This document shows, piece after piece, positions 1 through 6,507 of a DNA stretch of 8,222 bases. The DNA is from Phycisphaerales bacterium. Its GTDB lineage: Bacteria > Planctomycetota > Phycisphaerae > Phycisphaerales > SM1A02. Location: the NCBI GenBank assembly GCA_020427625.1, contig JAGQOI010000212.1:1-8222 (forward strand), given 5' to 3'. A program made the position numbers and the translations under genes. Positions within the stretch are counted from its first letter, which is position 1. The number at the start of each line of letters is the position of its first letter. The notes beneath the pieces were generated by a model. It worked only from the letters and a program-made list of their open reading frames with translations, ran no database searches and was not told the origin of the DNA.

Positions 1-1
1 C

Positions 2-211
2 GATCCGTTCTGCTGCGACACGGAGTGGGATCAGATCTGCGCCGATGAGGCGGCCACGCTCTGCGTCCCGCCGTGTCCCTGCCAGTGGGACCTCGACGGC
101 AACTGCGCCGTCGGTCCGTCCGACCTCGCGGTGCTGCTGGCGAACTGGAATCAGCCGTACGGCCCGGCCGACCTCGCCGCGCTGCTCGCGGAATGGAACT
201 GCTCCGGCTGA
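2..211 (+). CDS. C-terminal end of a dockerin-like, cysteine-rich surface protein (5' partial)
   Basis: The gene enters from the left edge and ends at TGA 209-211, leaving 69 visible residues. Two modules can be seen. Residues 1-21 hold a Cys/Trp motif (DPFCCDTEWDQICADEAATLC), probably disulfide-bonded. Residues 30-65 hold two dockerin-like half repeats: DLDGNCAVGPSDLAVLLANW, then a shorter GPADLAALLAEW. The first has the DxDGN calcium-loop pattern. The second lacks the DxDG part, so it is a reduced half repeat. Both modules are typical of predicted exported proteins in Phycisphaerae-like planctomycetes, where the dockerin-like end is thought to serve in anchoring or assembly; this is from memory of the group. 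The N-terminus, signal peptide and catalytic or adhesive domain lie outside the window, so the overall function cannot be told. Frame and stop are secure; cell-surface location is inferred. Confidence 0.8.
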   Translation, partial: DPFCCDTEWDQICADEAATLCVPPCPCQWDLDGNCAVGPSDLAVLLANWNQPYGPADLAALLAEWNCSG

Positions 212-258
212 TCGAATAATCGTCGCCTGACGTTCGACCGACGCGACCATGACCACGG

Positions 259-278
259 GCGGGATCCGAAGATCCCGC
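259..278. terminator. Hairpin between convergent genes, possible bidirectional terminator
   Basis: A perfect 8-base-pair stem (GCGGGATC pairing with GATCCCGC) closes a CGAA tetraloop. It sits between the stop of the surface protein (211) and the stop of the photolyase on the other strand (294). The position between two converging genes fits a shared transcription terminator. There is no T-run on either side, so a classic intrinsic terminator is not proven. The rest of the 82-base gap shows nothing further. Confidence 0.5.
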
Positions 279-293
279 ACGTGTGCCGTACGA

Positions 294-1724
294 TCACGCG
301 GTCCTGATCCGCTCGAACGCCTTGATCGCGCGCGCGCGGCCCTTGGCGTGATCGACGATCGGCGCGGGATAGTCGAGCGTCGACCGCTCCGGCGGCGCGA
401 GCGCCGACGGATCATGGATCGCCTTCGCATCGAGCGACGCGAGCTCCGGCACGTACCGCCGGATGAACGCGCCGTCCGGATCGAACCGCCGGCTCTGGCT
501 GAAGGGATTGAAGATCCGGAAATACGGCGCGGCATCCGTGCCCGTCGACGCCGACCACTGCCAGCCGCCGTTGTTGCTCGCAAGATCACCGTCCACGAGA
601 TGTCGCATGAAGTGTCGCTCCCCGCGCCGCCAGTCGATCAGCAGATCCTTCGTGAGGAACATCGACACGATCATCCGCAGCCGGTTGTGCATCCAGCCCG
701 TCTCGTGCAGTTGGCGCATCGCCGCGTCGACGATCGGGAACCCCGTCCGACCCGCGCACCACGCCTCGAAGTCCTCGTCCGCCTCGCGCCAGCCCACCGC
801 CTCCGTCTCCGGCCGGAACGCGCGATGCATGCAGACGCGCGGGAATCCGACGAGGACATGACGGTAGAACTCGCGCCAGACGAGTTCGCTGATCCACGTC
901 GCGGCTCCGCCGTCGCCGGACAGCGATTCGCCGTTCGCCCGCCAGGCCGCGTGCAGACACCGGCGGGGCGAGATCGCGCCGATCGCCAGGTACGGCGAGA
1001 GCGTGCTCGTCCCGTCGACGGCCGGGCGGTCGCGTCGGTCCTTGTAGTCGGCGATGGCATGCTCGATGAAGCGGTCGAGACGCTTCGACGCCTCGCGTTC
1101 GCCGGCGGGCCAGTGCGCGGCCGCGGGCGGATCGGCCTCGAAGCCCGCGATCCGTTCCGGCACCTCGTCGGGTGCGATGCCGGGGTCGTCCTGCTTCTTC
1201 GGCGCCGGGAGCGGCGCGGGCACGCCGCCGGATTCGACGCGGGCGATCCACGACTTCCTGAACGGCGTGAAGACGCTGTAGAAGTCGCCCTTGCCGGTCT
1301 GCACCGCGCCGGGCGCGAGGACGACCTGGTCCGTGCAGGTGTGCACGGCGAAGCCCGCGCCCCGGACCGTCGTCGTCGCCGCGTCGTCGCGCCGGCGCTC
1401 GTTGATCTCGTACTCGGCGTTCATGTACAGCGCCTCGCACTCGTGCCGGCGCATGACCTCGAGCAGGCGGGCCGGGACGTCGGCGAAGCGATCGACCGTC
1501 TCGATGAGCAGCGGGATGCGGCGCTTCCACAGCGATCGCGACGTGTCGATCAGCGTCCGGCGCAGCAGGTCGACGCGCACGTCCGACCAGTCGTGCTCGC
1601 GCCACTGGTCCGGACAGATCGTGAAGAGCGCGACGACGCCGCGCGTCGAGACCCGCGACGCGGCATGCAGCGCCGTGTGGTCGGCGCAGCGCAGGTCGGC
1701 GCGGAACCAGACGAGGGATCTCAC
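294..1724 (-). CDS. phrB: Class I deoxyribodipyrimidine (CPD) photolyase
   Basis: 476 residues, the usual length for this family. The enzyme uses FADH- and blue light to split cyclobutane pyrimidine dimers in DNA. An N-terminal Rossmann-like antenna domain begins VRSLVWFRADLR. The YMNAEYEINERRRD segment (about 100-113) matches the antenna-cofactor (MTHF) region of E. coli PhrB, including its Glu. The C-terminal FAD domain carries LSPYLAIGAIS (242-252), WREFYRH (283-289), TGFPIVDAAMRQL (327-339), TGWMHNRLRM (342-351) and NNGGWQWSASTGTDAAPYFR (384-403). The electron-transfer tryptophan triad is present as W312, W365 and W388, equivalent to E. coli W306, W359 and W382. The start is GTG at 1724: a GGAG Shine-Dalgarno (1733-1736) lies 8 bases upstream, and the protein then starts exactly at the family's beta strand. 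An in-frame extension upstream is only antisense reading of the preceding gene. The start overlaps the previous stop by four bases (GTGA). A cryptochrome-like role is less likely given the CPD-photolyase signature. Confidence 0.96.
   Translation of the reverse strand: MRSLVWFRADLRCADHTALHAASRVSTRGVVALFTICPDQWREHDWSDVRVDLLRRTLIDTSRSLWKRRIPLLIETVDRFADVPARLLEVMRRHECEALYMNAEYEINERRRDDAATTTVRGAGFAVHTCTDQVVLAPGAVQTGKGDFYSVFTPFRKSWIARVESGGVPAPLPAPKKQDDPGIAPDEVPERIAGFEADPPAAAHWPAGEREASKRLDRFIEHAIADYKDRRDRPAVDGTSTLSPYLAIGAISPRRCLHAAWRANGESLSGDGGAATWISELVWREFYRHVLVGFPRVCMHRAFRPETEAVGWREADEDFEAWCAGRTGFPIVDAAMRQLHETGWMHNRLRMIVSMFLTKDLLIDWRRGERHFMRHLVDGDLASNNGGWQWSASTGTDAAPYFRIFNPFSQSRRFDPDGAFIRRYVPELASLDAKAIHDPSALAPPERSTLDYPAPIVDHAKGRARAIKAFERIRTA
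1721..1724 (-). other. GTGA stop/start overlap coupling the membrane protein to the photolyase
   Basis: Read on the minus strand, GTGA contains both the GTG start of the photolyase and the TGA stop of the upstream membrane protein. With the GGAG site at 1733-1736, inside the upstream gene, this arrangement indicates one transcript and translational coupling. Confidence 0.85.
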
Positions 1725-2158
1725 GGCGACATCTCCAGCCGCAGGAGGGCGATCGCGATCGGCACGCGGATCGTCCACGATACGGTGCGAATCCAGTTCG
1801 TGACGACCAGCCGCCGAGCCGCGGCGTCGTCGTATCCCCGTTCGAGCCGCCGGTGACACGGCACCTGGATCATCGCCGTCGACCCCCAGATGACGCCGAG
1901 AGCCGCGAGACCGATGATCGCAAGCACGCGGGCGATTCCCGGCGCGACGACGACCACCGCCAGCGCCGCGGTGACGACCTCGACGAGCATGAGCGGCGCG
2001 ACGACCCACGTCGTCCGGTCGACGTGCCGACGCTCGTAGTCGACGAAGGCGTCGCGTCCGACCGTGGCGAACAGCGGATAGTGCACGATCTGCACGAACC
2101 AGATCAGGCCGCCCAGCATGAGCGTCGACACGAGATGAGCGATGAGGAGGATGGCCAT
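1721..2158 (-). CDS. Small four-helix integral membrane protein of unknown function, coupled to photolyase
   Basis: 145 residues, strongly hydrophobic. Predicted membrane segments lie at about 3-25, 51-72, 76-98 and 121-141. The best conserved-looking stretch is WFVQIVHYPLF (20-30) with a following loop VGRDAFVDYERRH (33-45). Histidines at 8, 26, 45 and 102 sit in or next to the helices and could bind a metal or cofactor, but that is only a guess. I do not recognise a characterised family; it resembles uncharacterised small membrane proteins. The ATG at 2158 was chosen because it directly precedes the first helix and has GGAA 6 bases upstream. A GTG at 2185 would add nine residues with a weaker site. 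The gene overlaps the photolyase by four bases, so the two are co-expressed. A link to light or DNA repair is inferred from position only. Confidence 0.85.
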   Translation of the reverse strand: MAILLIAHLVSTLMLGGLIWFVQIVHYPLFATVGRDAFVDYERRHVDRTTWVVAPLMLVEVVTAALAVVVVAPGIARVLAIIGLAALGVIWGSTAMIQVPCHRRLERGYDDAAARRLVVTNWIRTVSWTIRVPIAIALLRLEMSP

Positions 2159-2285
2159 GGGCGGTTCCGATGGGTCTCGGGGCACGGCGATCGTCCGTCC
2201 CCGTGAGTGGTTTCGCCGGTCGGGCGCGGCCGGACGCCCGGATCCGCTGGAAAGCGCGGGATCGCCCGGCGATGATGCGAGCGGG

Positions 2286-2323
2286 CGGCGTTCGGCGGCG
2301 GGAACGCCGGCCGGGCCGCCCGG
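2286..2323. repeat. Pair of GC-rich hairpins in the divergent intergenic region
   Basis: CGGCGTTC (2286-2293) pairs perfectly with GAACGCCG (2302-2309) around an 8-base loop. It is followed by a smaller hairpin, CCGGG (2311-2315) with CCCGG (2319-2323). They stand just before the repeated 15-base element at 2326. They may insulate the two divergent transcription units or form an operator. GC-rich DNA makes such stems by chance, so the role is uncertain. No convincing promoter boxes were seen in the rest of 2159-2410. Confidence 0.35.
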
Positions 2324-2325
2324 TC

Positions 2326-2340
2326 AGGTCTTTGCCGGAT
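2326..2340 (+). promoter_or_regulatory. 15-base repeated leader element, copy 1 (upstream of the kinase operon)
   Basis: The sequence AGGTCTTTGCCGGAT occurs here and again, identically, at 5875-5889 upstream of the PilZ-like gene. It ends 70 bases before the chosen kinase start (2411) and 25 bases before an alternative in-frame ATG (2366). TTGCCG within it could act as a -35 box, but no good -10 box follows at the right distance. It may be an operator or an activator-dependent promoter element. Confidence 0.45.
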
Positions 2341-2398
2341 TCCCCCCGACGGTGCGGATCCGAAGATGCAGGGTTGGTCTCCGCAGGGGATGCGGAGC

Positions 2399-2403
2399 GG
2401 GAG
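2399..2403 (+). promoter_or_regulatory. Shine-Dalgarno site deciding the kinase start
   Basis: GGGAG lies 7 bases before ATG 2411. The two upstream in-frame ATGs (2366, 2390) have weaker or badly spaced sites. From 2411 the protein runs directly into a hydrophobic segment, as expected for a membrane kinase. Confidence 0.6.
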
Positions 2404-2410
2404 CCGTCCC

Positions 2411-5221
2411 ATGAGTCTCGTGCAGGACATCACGATGGTCATCCTGACCGTTGTTGCCGCGTGGGGCGTCGCCGGCTGGTGGCGCCGCCGTCGGCCCGCG
2501 ACGTTCATCGTCGCCGCGGTCGCGTTCGTGGTCCTGGCGCGGGAGGTGGTGCTCGGGCTCGGAGAGAGTGGCGGCCGCTGGTGGCCGGCGCCGGCGTCCG
2601 GCCCGGATGACGGCATCGGGCTCGTGGTCGCGACCCTCCTGCTGGTCCTCGTCGGCGTCGTCGGCGGGCGACCGTCGTCGTGGGATGGACGCCTCGATCG
2701 CGGCGCCGATCTTCGCGGCCAGCGTCGTCTCGCGCGGATCGGACAGGTCGCGGGACTCGTCATCGTCGTCGCGGCGATGGGCGTCGGCGTTCTCGCGGCC
2801 CGCGCCGTGCACACCTCGATCCGCGCCGAGACCATCCGCACGAACGAGGCGATCGCCCATCAGATCGTCGCCCGCGTCGCCCGTGCGACCGGAGCGGATG
2901 ACGCGTCGCGGCGCGCCGTTCTGCGGGAGGCGTGCGATGCCGCGGCGCCGGGCCCGGGCGCGCAGGTCGGCTACGAACTCCGTGAGGACCGCGCGCGGCG
3001 CGGTGCGCCGTCGGACGATTTCGTCGGCGACCTGATCGAGCGGCGGGCCGACTGGTCCGGCGTCATGATGCCGCGGGATGTCGAGCAGCTCGCGGCCTAC
3101 GCCTATCTGCCTGTGCTGGACGGCGTCGTCTGGGTGTACACCCCGACGTCGCAGGTGCGTCCGCGTCTGCTCGCCGCGACCTGGCCGTGGGGTCTCGCCC
3201 TCGGCGTCATCATGGTCCTGGCGCCATGGTCGTCGGCCCTGTTCCTGCGCCTGTCGCGTGATGCGGAGTCGGCGATCCGGATCGCAGCGACGGCGACGGA
3301 GGAGCACGAGCGTCGGTTCGCGCGCCTCGTCGACGCGCTGCCGGTCATCGTGCGGGCGCACGCGCCGGGCGGCGCCTGCATCGACGTGAACCGGGCGTGG
3401 TCGACCATGGTCGGGCGTCCGGAGGCGGCGGCGAAGGACGACGGCTGGCTCGACGTCGTGCATGCGGACGATCGCGAGGAGGTCCGGCGGGTGCACGAGG
3501 CCGCGCTGGCGTCGGGTCGTGGCTTCACGCTCGAGTACCGTCTCGTGCGCGCGACGGGCGAGGTGCGCTGGGTCGCGGACACCGGCGTGCCGCTGGAGGG
3601 ACCGGACGGGATGTCGGCGGGTCTCGTGTGTTCGATCGTCGACATGACGGATCGTCACGTCGCGGCGCTGGAGATGGCGGAGAGCGAGGATCGTCTGCGT
3701 TCGATCGTCGACAACATGCCGGTGTTGCTCAATGCCGTCGACGAGGCGGGGCGCATCGTGTTCTGGAACCGCGAGTGCGAGCGGGTGACCGGTTACGATG
3801 CCGCGTCCGTCGTCGGCGATCCGGACGCCCTGCGGCGCCTGTACCCGGACGACGCGTACCGGCGCCGGATGGTTGCCGAGCGGGACGCTCGCGGGGACCA
3901 TCGCGACTGGGAGTGGACGCTCACCTGTCGCGACGGCACCGAGCGCACGATCGCGTGGTCGAACATCTCCGATCGCATCGTCATCCCGGGCTGGGCGTCG
4001 TGGAGCATCGGCGTCGACGTGACCGATCGGAAGCGCGCCGAGCGCGCGCGGCTCCGACTCGAGGCCGACCTCCGACAGGCGCAGAAGATGGAGGCCATCG
4101 GCACGCTCGCGGCCGGCGTCGCCCACGACGTCTACAATGCCCTGTCGGTCGTGCTCGGATACGTCTCGCTCGCCCGGAAGCATCCGGACGATCCGACCGC
4201 GATCCGCTCCGCCATCGACGGGATCGAACAGGCCTCCCAGCAGACCGCCGCCGTGGCGCGATCGCTCAGCGACTTCAGCCGGCGCGGCGACCACGAACGC
4301 CGTCCCGTGGACCTTGTGTCCGTCGTGCGCGGCTCGACGAACATGCTCCGACGCATCGTGCCCTCGAACGTCCGGATGACCGTCGACCTCCCGCCCGACG
4401 GCTCGATCTGGATCGACGGCGACGGCTCGCAGATTCAGCAGGTGCTCATGAACCTCGTGATCAATGCCCGTGATGCCATGCCCGACGGCGGAGCGCTGTC
4501 GGTGTCGGTGAACGGCGGGCCCGACCGCGCGGCCCTCGTCGTGTCGGACAACGGGATCGGCATGAGCGAGAGGGTGCGGGAACAGGCGTTCGACCCGTTC
4601 TTCACGACGAAACCCCGCGGAAAGGGCACGGGCCTCGGCATGGCCATCGTGCACTCGATCGTGACCGATCACGACGGGTCGATCGACATCGAGTCGGCGG
4701 TGGGCAGGGGATCGACGATGACCGTGCACCTGCCGCGACAGCCGACGCCACCCGGCACGCCGTCGGCGCCGTCCGTCGCGTCGTCGAGCGAGGCGATCGT
4801 GTTCGACGGCGAAGGCGGCGCCTCGACGCCGCCGGCGATCACGCCGACGCCCGTCGCGCCCGGTCTCGTGGTCGTCATCGATCCGAGTCGACAGGTCGGG
4901 GCGATCATCGCGTCGACGCTGGCGGCGCGCGGCCACACGGTCTGCCGCGCGGCCGGCGTCGCGGAGGCGGAACGATCGGTGGCGGCATCGATCCCGGTGT
5001 TGTGCATCCTGGACGCGGACGAGATCGACGGCACGATCGCGTTGCCGCGGCTTCACGAGCGATGGCCCGACACGGTCATCATCGTGTTGACGAGTGATCT
5101 TCCGTCATTGACGCCGTTCGAGAACGAGTCCACGATGATGGTGGAGAAGCCGTTCGACCTGGCGACGCTGGAGTCGTGGATCGACGCCGCGTTCGCCGGA
5201 CCGACGGAGGAGATGGAGTAG
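2411..5221 (+). CDS. Membrane-bound hybrid sensor histidine kinase with two PAS domains and a C-terminal receiver
   Basis: 936 residues. Membrane segments lie at about 8-24, 31-50, 69-86, 111-132 and 258-281. The segment 133-257 between the last two is probably an envelope-side sensor of no family I recognise. PAS 1 spans about 300-417 and PAS 2 about 425-541, each ending in a DMTDR or DVTDR motif. The HisKA domain has phosphoacceptor H572 in GVAHDVYNAL. The more usual form is HDFNN, but D573 and N576, needed for kinase/phosphatase chemistry, are kept. The ATPase domain shows an N box (NLVINARDAM, 681-690), a G1 box (DNGIGM, 713-718), an F box (FDPFFTTK, 727-734) and a G2 box (GKGTGLGMAI, 737-746). 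A Pro/Ser/Thr-rich linker (776-817) leads to a receiver (819-929) with D868, T894 and K913. Its acidic pocket is reduced: IDPS (823-826) replaces the usual DD/ED pair. The stop TAG is followed at once by the regulator gene. The signal is unknown. Confidence 0.95.
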   Translation: MSLVQDITMVILTVVAAWGVAGWWRRRRPATFIVAAVAFVVLAREVVLGLGESGGRWWPAPASGPDDGIGLVVATLLLVLVGVVGGRPSSWDGRLDRGADLRGQRRLARIGQVAGLVIVVAAMGVGVLAARAVHTSIRAETIRTNEAIAHQIVARVARATGADDASRRAVLREACDAAAPGPGAQVGYELREDRARRGAPSDDFVGDLIERRADWSGVMMPRDVEQLAAYAYLPVLDGVVWVYTPTSQVRPRLLAATWPWGLALGVIMVLAPWSSALFLRLSRDAESAIRIAATATEEHERRFARLVDALPVIVRAHAPGGACIDVNRAWSTMVGRPEAAAKDDGWLDVVHADDREEVRRVHEAALASGRGFTLEYRLVRATGEVRWVADTGVPLEGPDGMSAGLVCSIVDMTDRHVAALEMAESEDRLRSIVDNMPVLLNAVDEAGRIVFWNRECERVTGYDAASVVGDPDALRRLYPDDAYRRRMVAERDARGDHRDWEWTLTCRDGTERTIAWSNISDRIVIPGWASWSIGVDVTDRKRAERARLRLEADLRQAQKMEAIGTLAAGVAHDVYNALSVVLGYVSLARKHPDDPTAIRSAIDGIEQASQQTAAVARSLSDFSRRGDHERRPVDLVSVVRGSTNMLRRIVPSNVRMTVDLPPDGSIWIDGDGSQIQQVLMNLVINARDAMPDGGALSVSVNGGPDRAALVVSDNGIGMSERVREQAFDPFFTTKPRGKGTGLGMAIVHSIVTDHDGSIDIESAVGRGSTMTVHLPRQPTPPGTPSAPSVASSSEAIVFDGEGGASTPPAITPTPVAPGLVVVIDPSRQVGAIIASTLAARGHTVCRAAGVAEAERSVAASIPVLCILDADEIDGTIALPRLHERWPDTVIIVLTSDLPSLTPFENESTMMVEKPFDLATLESWIDAAFAGPTEEME

Positions 5222-5860
5222 ATGGCACGAACGCGCTTGATGCTGGTCGATGATCACCAGTTGCTGAGCCAGATGTTCGCCGACCACCTGGAGAGCGAAC
5301 CCGACCTGACGGTGGTCGCGATCGCGACGGACGCGGAGATGGCGATCGGTCTGGCCCGCGAGCACCGGCCGGACATGATCGTCATGGACATCAAGATGCC
5401 GGGACTGCTGCCGTTCGACGCGGTCCAGTCGATCCAGAAGTTCCTGCCCGACGTCCGCGTCATGTTCCTCAGCGCGACGACGCTGGATCGCGACATCGAA
5501 CAGGCGCTGGTGGTGGGGGCCCGCGGGTACGTCACGAAGAATGAGCCGCCCGAGGTCGTGCTCGCGGCGATCCGGACCGTCGCCGGGGACGGCGCGTTCT
5601 TCTCCGAGGACGTCCGCGCCCGGATGATCATCGGCGGCGGGTCGGTCCAGGTCTCCCGAGCCTCCTCGCTGACCGCCCGCGAGGTCGAGGTGCTCCGCTA
5701 TCTCGCCCGCGGCCTGGCCAAGAAGGCCATCGCCGCGACCATGAGCGTCAGCGTCAAGACCGTCGAGACGCACACCCAGAACCTCATGCGGAAACTCGAC
5801 ATCCACGACCGGGTAGAACTCGCCCCGTACGCGCTCCGCCAGGGATTTTCCGAAGCCTGA
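5222..5860 (+). CDS. NarL/LuxR-family response regulator
   Basis: 212 residues, the normal length for a NarL/FixJ-type regulator. The receiver domain (about 5-120) has the acidic pair D10/D11, phosphoacceptor D56 in VMDIKMPG, S84 at the switch position and K106 in YVTKNEPP, so it should be phosphorylated normally. A short linker leads to a LuxR-type helix-turn-helix (about 148-207) with SLTAREVEVLRYLARG, IAATMSVSVKTVETHTQNLMRKL and a closing hydrophobic segment. The start ATG touches the kinase stop with no gap. GGAGGA at 5206-5211, inside the kinase gene, is a likely ribosome site. The pairing makes the upstream hybrid kinase its probable partner. Target promoters are unknown; the repeats at 2326 and 5875 are candidates by position only. 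Confidence 0.95.
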   Translation: MARTRLMLVDDHQLLSQMFADHLESEPDLTVVAIATDAEMAIGLAREHRPDMIVMDIKMPGLLPFDAVQSIQKFLPDVRVMFLSATTLDRDIEQALVVGARGYVTKNEPPEVVLAAIRTVAGDGAFFSEDVRARMIIGGGSVQVSRASSLTAREVEVLRYLARGLAKKAIAATMSVSVKTVETHTQNLMRKLDIHDRVELAPYALRQGFSEA

Positions 5861-5874
5861 CATTCGAGGATCTG

Positions 5875-5889
5875 AGGTCTTTGCCGGAT
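5875..5889 (+). promoter_or_regulatory. 15-base repeated leader element, copy 2 (upstream of the PilZ-like gene)
   Basis: Identical to 2326-2340. Similarity continues loosely downstream: CCGA at the same offset, then GGATC, then five bases, then ATG (2366 in copy 1, 5916 in copy 2). The distance from repeat to ATG is 25 and 26 bases. The element starts 14 bases after the response regulator stop, so it may mark a separate promoter for the PilZ-like gene. Confidence 0.45.
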
Positions 5890-5895
5890 GGCGTC

Positions 5896-5911
5896 CGATC
5901 CCCCGGGATCG
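5896..5911. repeat. Short perfect hairpin downstream of the response regulator
   Basis: CGATCCC pairs with GGGATCG around a 2-base centre. It could be a weak terminator for the two-component operon or a regulatory dyad for the next gene. There is no T-run, and the tight loop means 5-6 pairs at most would form in RNA. Confidence 0.35.
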
Positions 5912-5966
5912 CATCATGGCACCGGTGGTCGCGTGCGCCCGGTCCGATGGGCGAACGAGGGTCGTG

Positions 5967-6362
5967 ATGGCATTGCTTGGACGTACATCGATCGACGAGG
6001 GTCGGAGTCCCGGACGGCTGGTCCGGCTCATCGCCGCCTGCGCCGAACGACCGCACCGCGTCGACGCGCCCCGACAGGGATTCGCGGTCCGCGACTGCGT
6101 CGCGCTCGTCCAGCGACTGGACGATCACGCCCCGCCCGCCCGCGCGGAAGTCGTCGACGTCGGGTTCCGAAACGTCGGCTTCCTGGCCGACACGCCGCTG
6201 CCGCTCGGCGTCGGCGTGACCATCGAGTTCGAGTGGCCTCGCATCGACCTTCGGATCACGCCCTGCGCCGTCATCGCCGTCGACGCCCGGGCGGACGGCC
6301 GGTACCACATCGAAGTCGAGTTCGACGGCACCGACGCCTGCCTGCCGCGCGGACCGGGCTGA
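5967..6362 (+). CDS. Small PilZ-like domain protein
   Basis: 131 residues from ATG 5967, which has GAGG(G) at 5957-5961, 5-6 bases upstream. An in-frame ATG at 5916 would add 17 residues but follows a hairpin and has no good ribosome site. Residues 55-120 read like the beta barrel of PilZ: AEVVDVGFRNVGFLADTPLP, then GVGVTIEFEW, then a final pair ending ADGRYHIEVEFDG. PilZ domains bind cyclic di-GMP through an RxxxR stretch and a DxSxxG motif. Here the second reads DVGFRNVG (64-71), with Ser replaced by Gly, and only a loose run of arginines (R28, R31, R36) precedes it. Ligand binding is therefore doubtful; it may act by protein contact. No signal peptide or membrane helix is evident, so it is probably cytoplasmic. 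It lies 106 bases after the regulator and may be co-transcribed or have its own promoter near 5875. Confidence 0.65.
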   Translation: MALLGRTSIDEGRSPGRLVRLIAACAERPHRVDAPRQGFAVRDCVALVQRLDDHAPPARAEVVDVGFRNVGFLADTPLPLGVGVTIEFEWPRIDLRITPCAVIAVDARADGRYHIEVEFDGTDACLPRGPG

Positions 6363-6412
6363 TCCGGCCCGACCGGCGACCCGTGACCGACCTTCCGGCC
6401 ATCGCACACCCG

Positions 6413-6461
6413 CCCGATGCCGCGCCCGAATGCCGCGCCCGTTCCCGCGCCCGAATGCGCG
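6413..6461 (+). repeat. Four imperfect 12-13 base tandem repeats upstream of mgtE
   Basis: Units lie at 6413-6424, 6425-6437, 6438-6449 and 6450-6461. The consensus is CCCGAATGCCGCG; unit 3 is the most diverged (CCCGTTCCCGCG). They end 46 bases before the proposed -35 box of mgtE. They could be a repeated protein-binding site or simple slippage in GC-rich DNA. Confidence 0.55.
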
Positions 6462-6507
6462 ACGGGTCGACCGGCGAAAATCCGTCCTCCATTGTCATCG
6501 ACGCCGG

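Noticed and set aside
249..1856. 535-codon plus-strand open frame opposite the photolyase
   Set aside because: Arg-rich low-complexity translation without motifs. The minus-strand photolyase is unmistakable.
294..2009. Longer photolyase start giving 571 residues
   Set aside because: The extra N-terminus is out-of-frame translation of the membrane-protein gene. GTG 1724 has a Shine-Dalgarno site and matches the family's N-terminus.
262..2367. Shared 12-mer GGATCCGAAGAT at 262-273 and 2356-2367
   Set aside because: GGATC and GATCCG words are abundant throughout this DNA, and the two copies sit in unrelated contexts (hairpin arm and kinase leader). Chance is a sufficient explanation.
2324..5056. 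910-codon open frame on the minus strand opposite the kinase
   Set aside because: It is rich in Arg, His and Asp with no domain signature, a typical shadow of a GC-rich gene read backwards. The plus-strand kinase has every expected motif.
5917..5936. Sigma54-type promoter suggested by TGGCAC
   Set aside because: There is no GC of a -12 TTGC box at the required spacing from the GG of the -24 box.
5860..5966. Cyclic di-GMP riboswitch before the PilZ-like gene
   Set aside because: The expected A-rich conserved core and tetraloop-receptor pattern are not present; only the repeated 15-mer and a small hairpin are.
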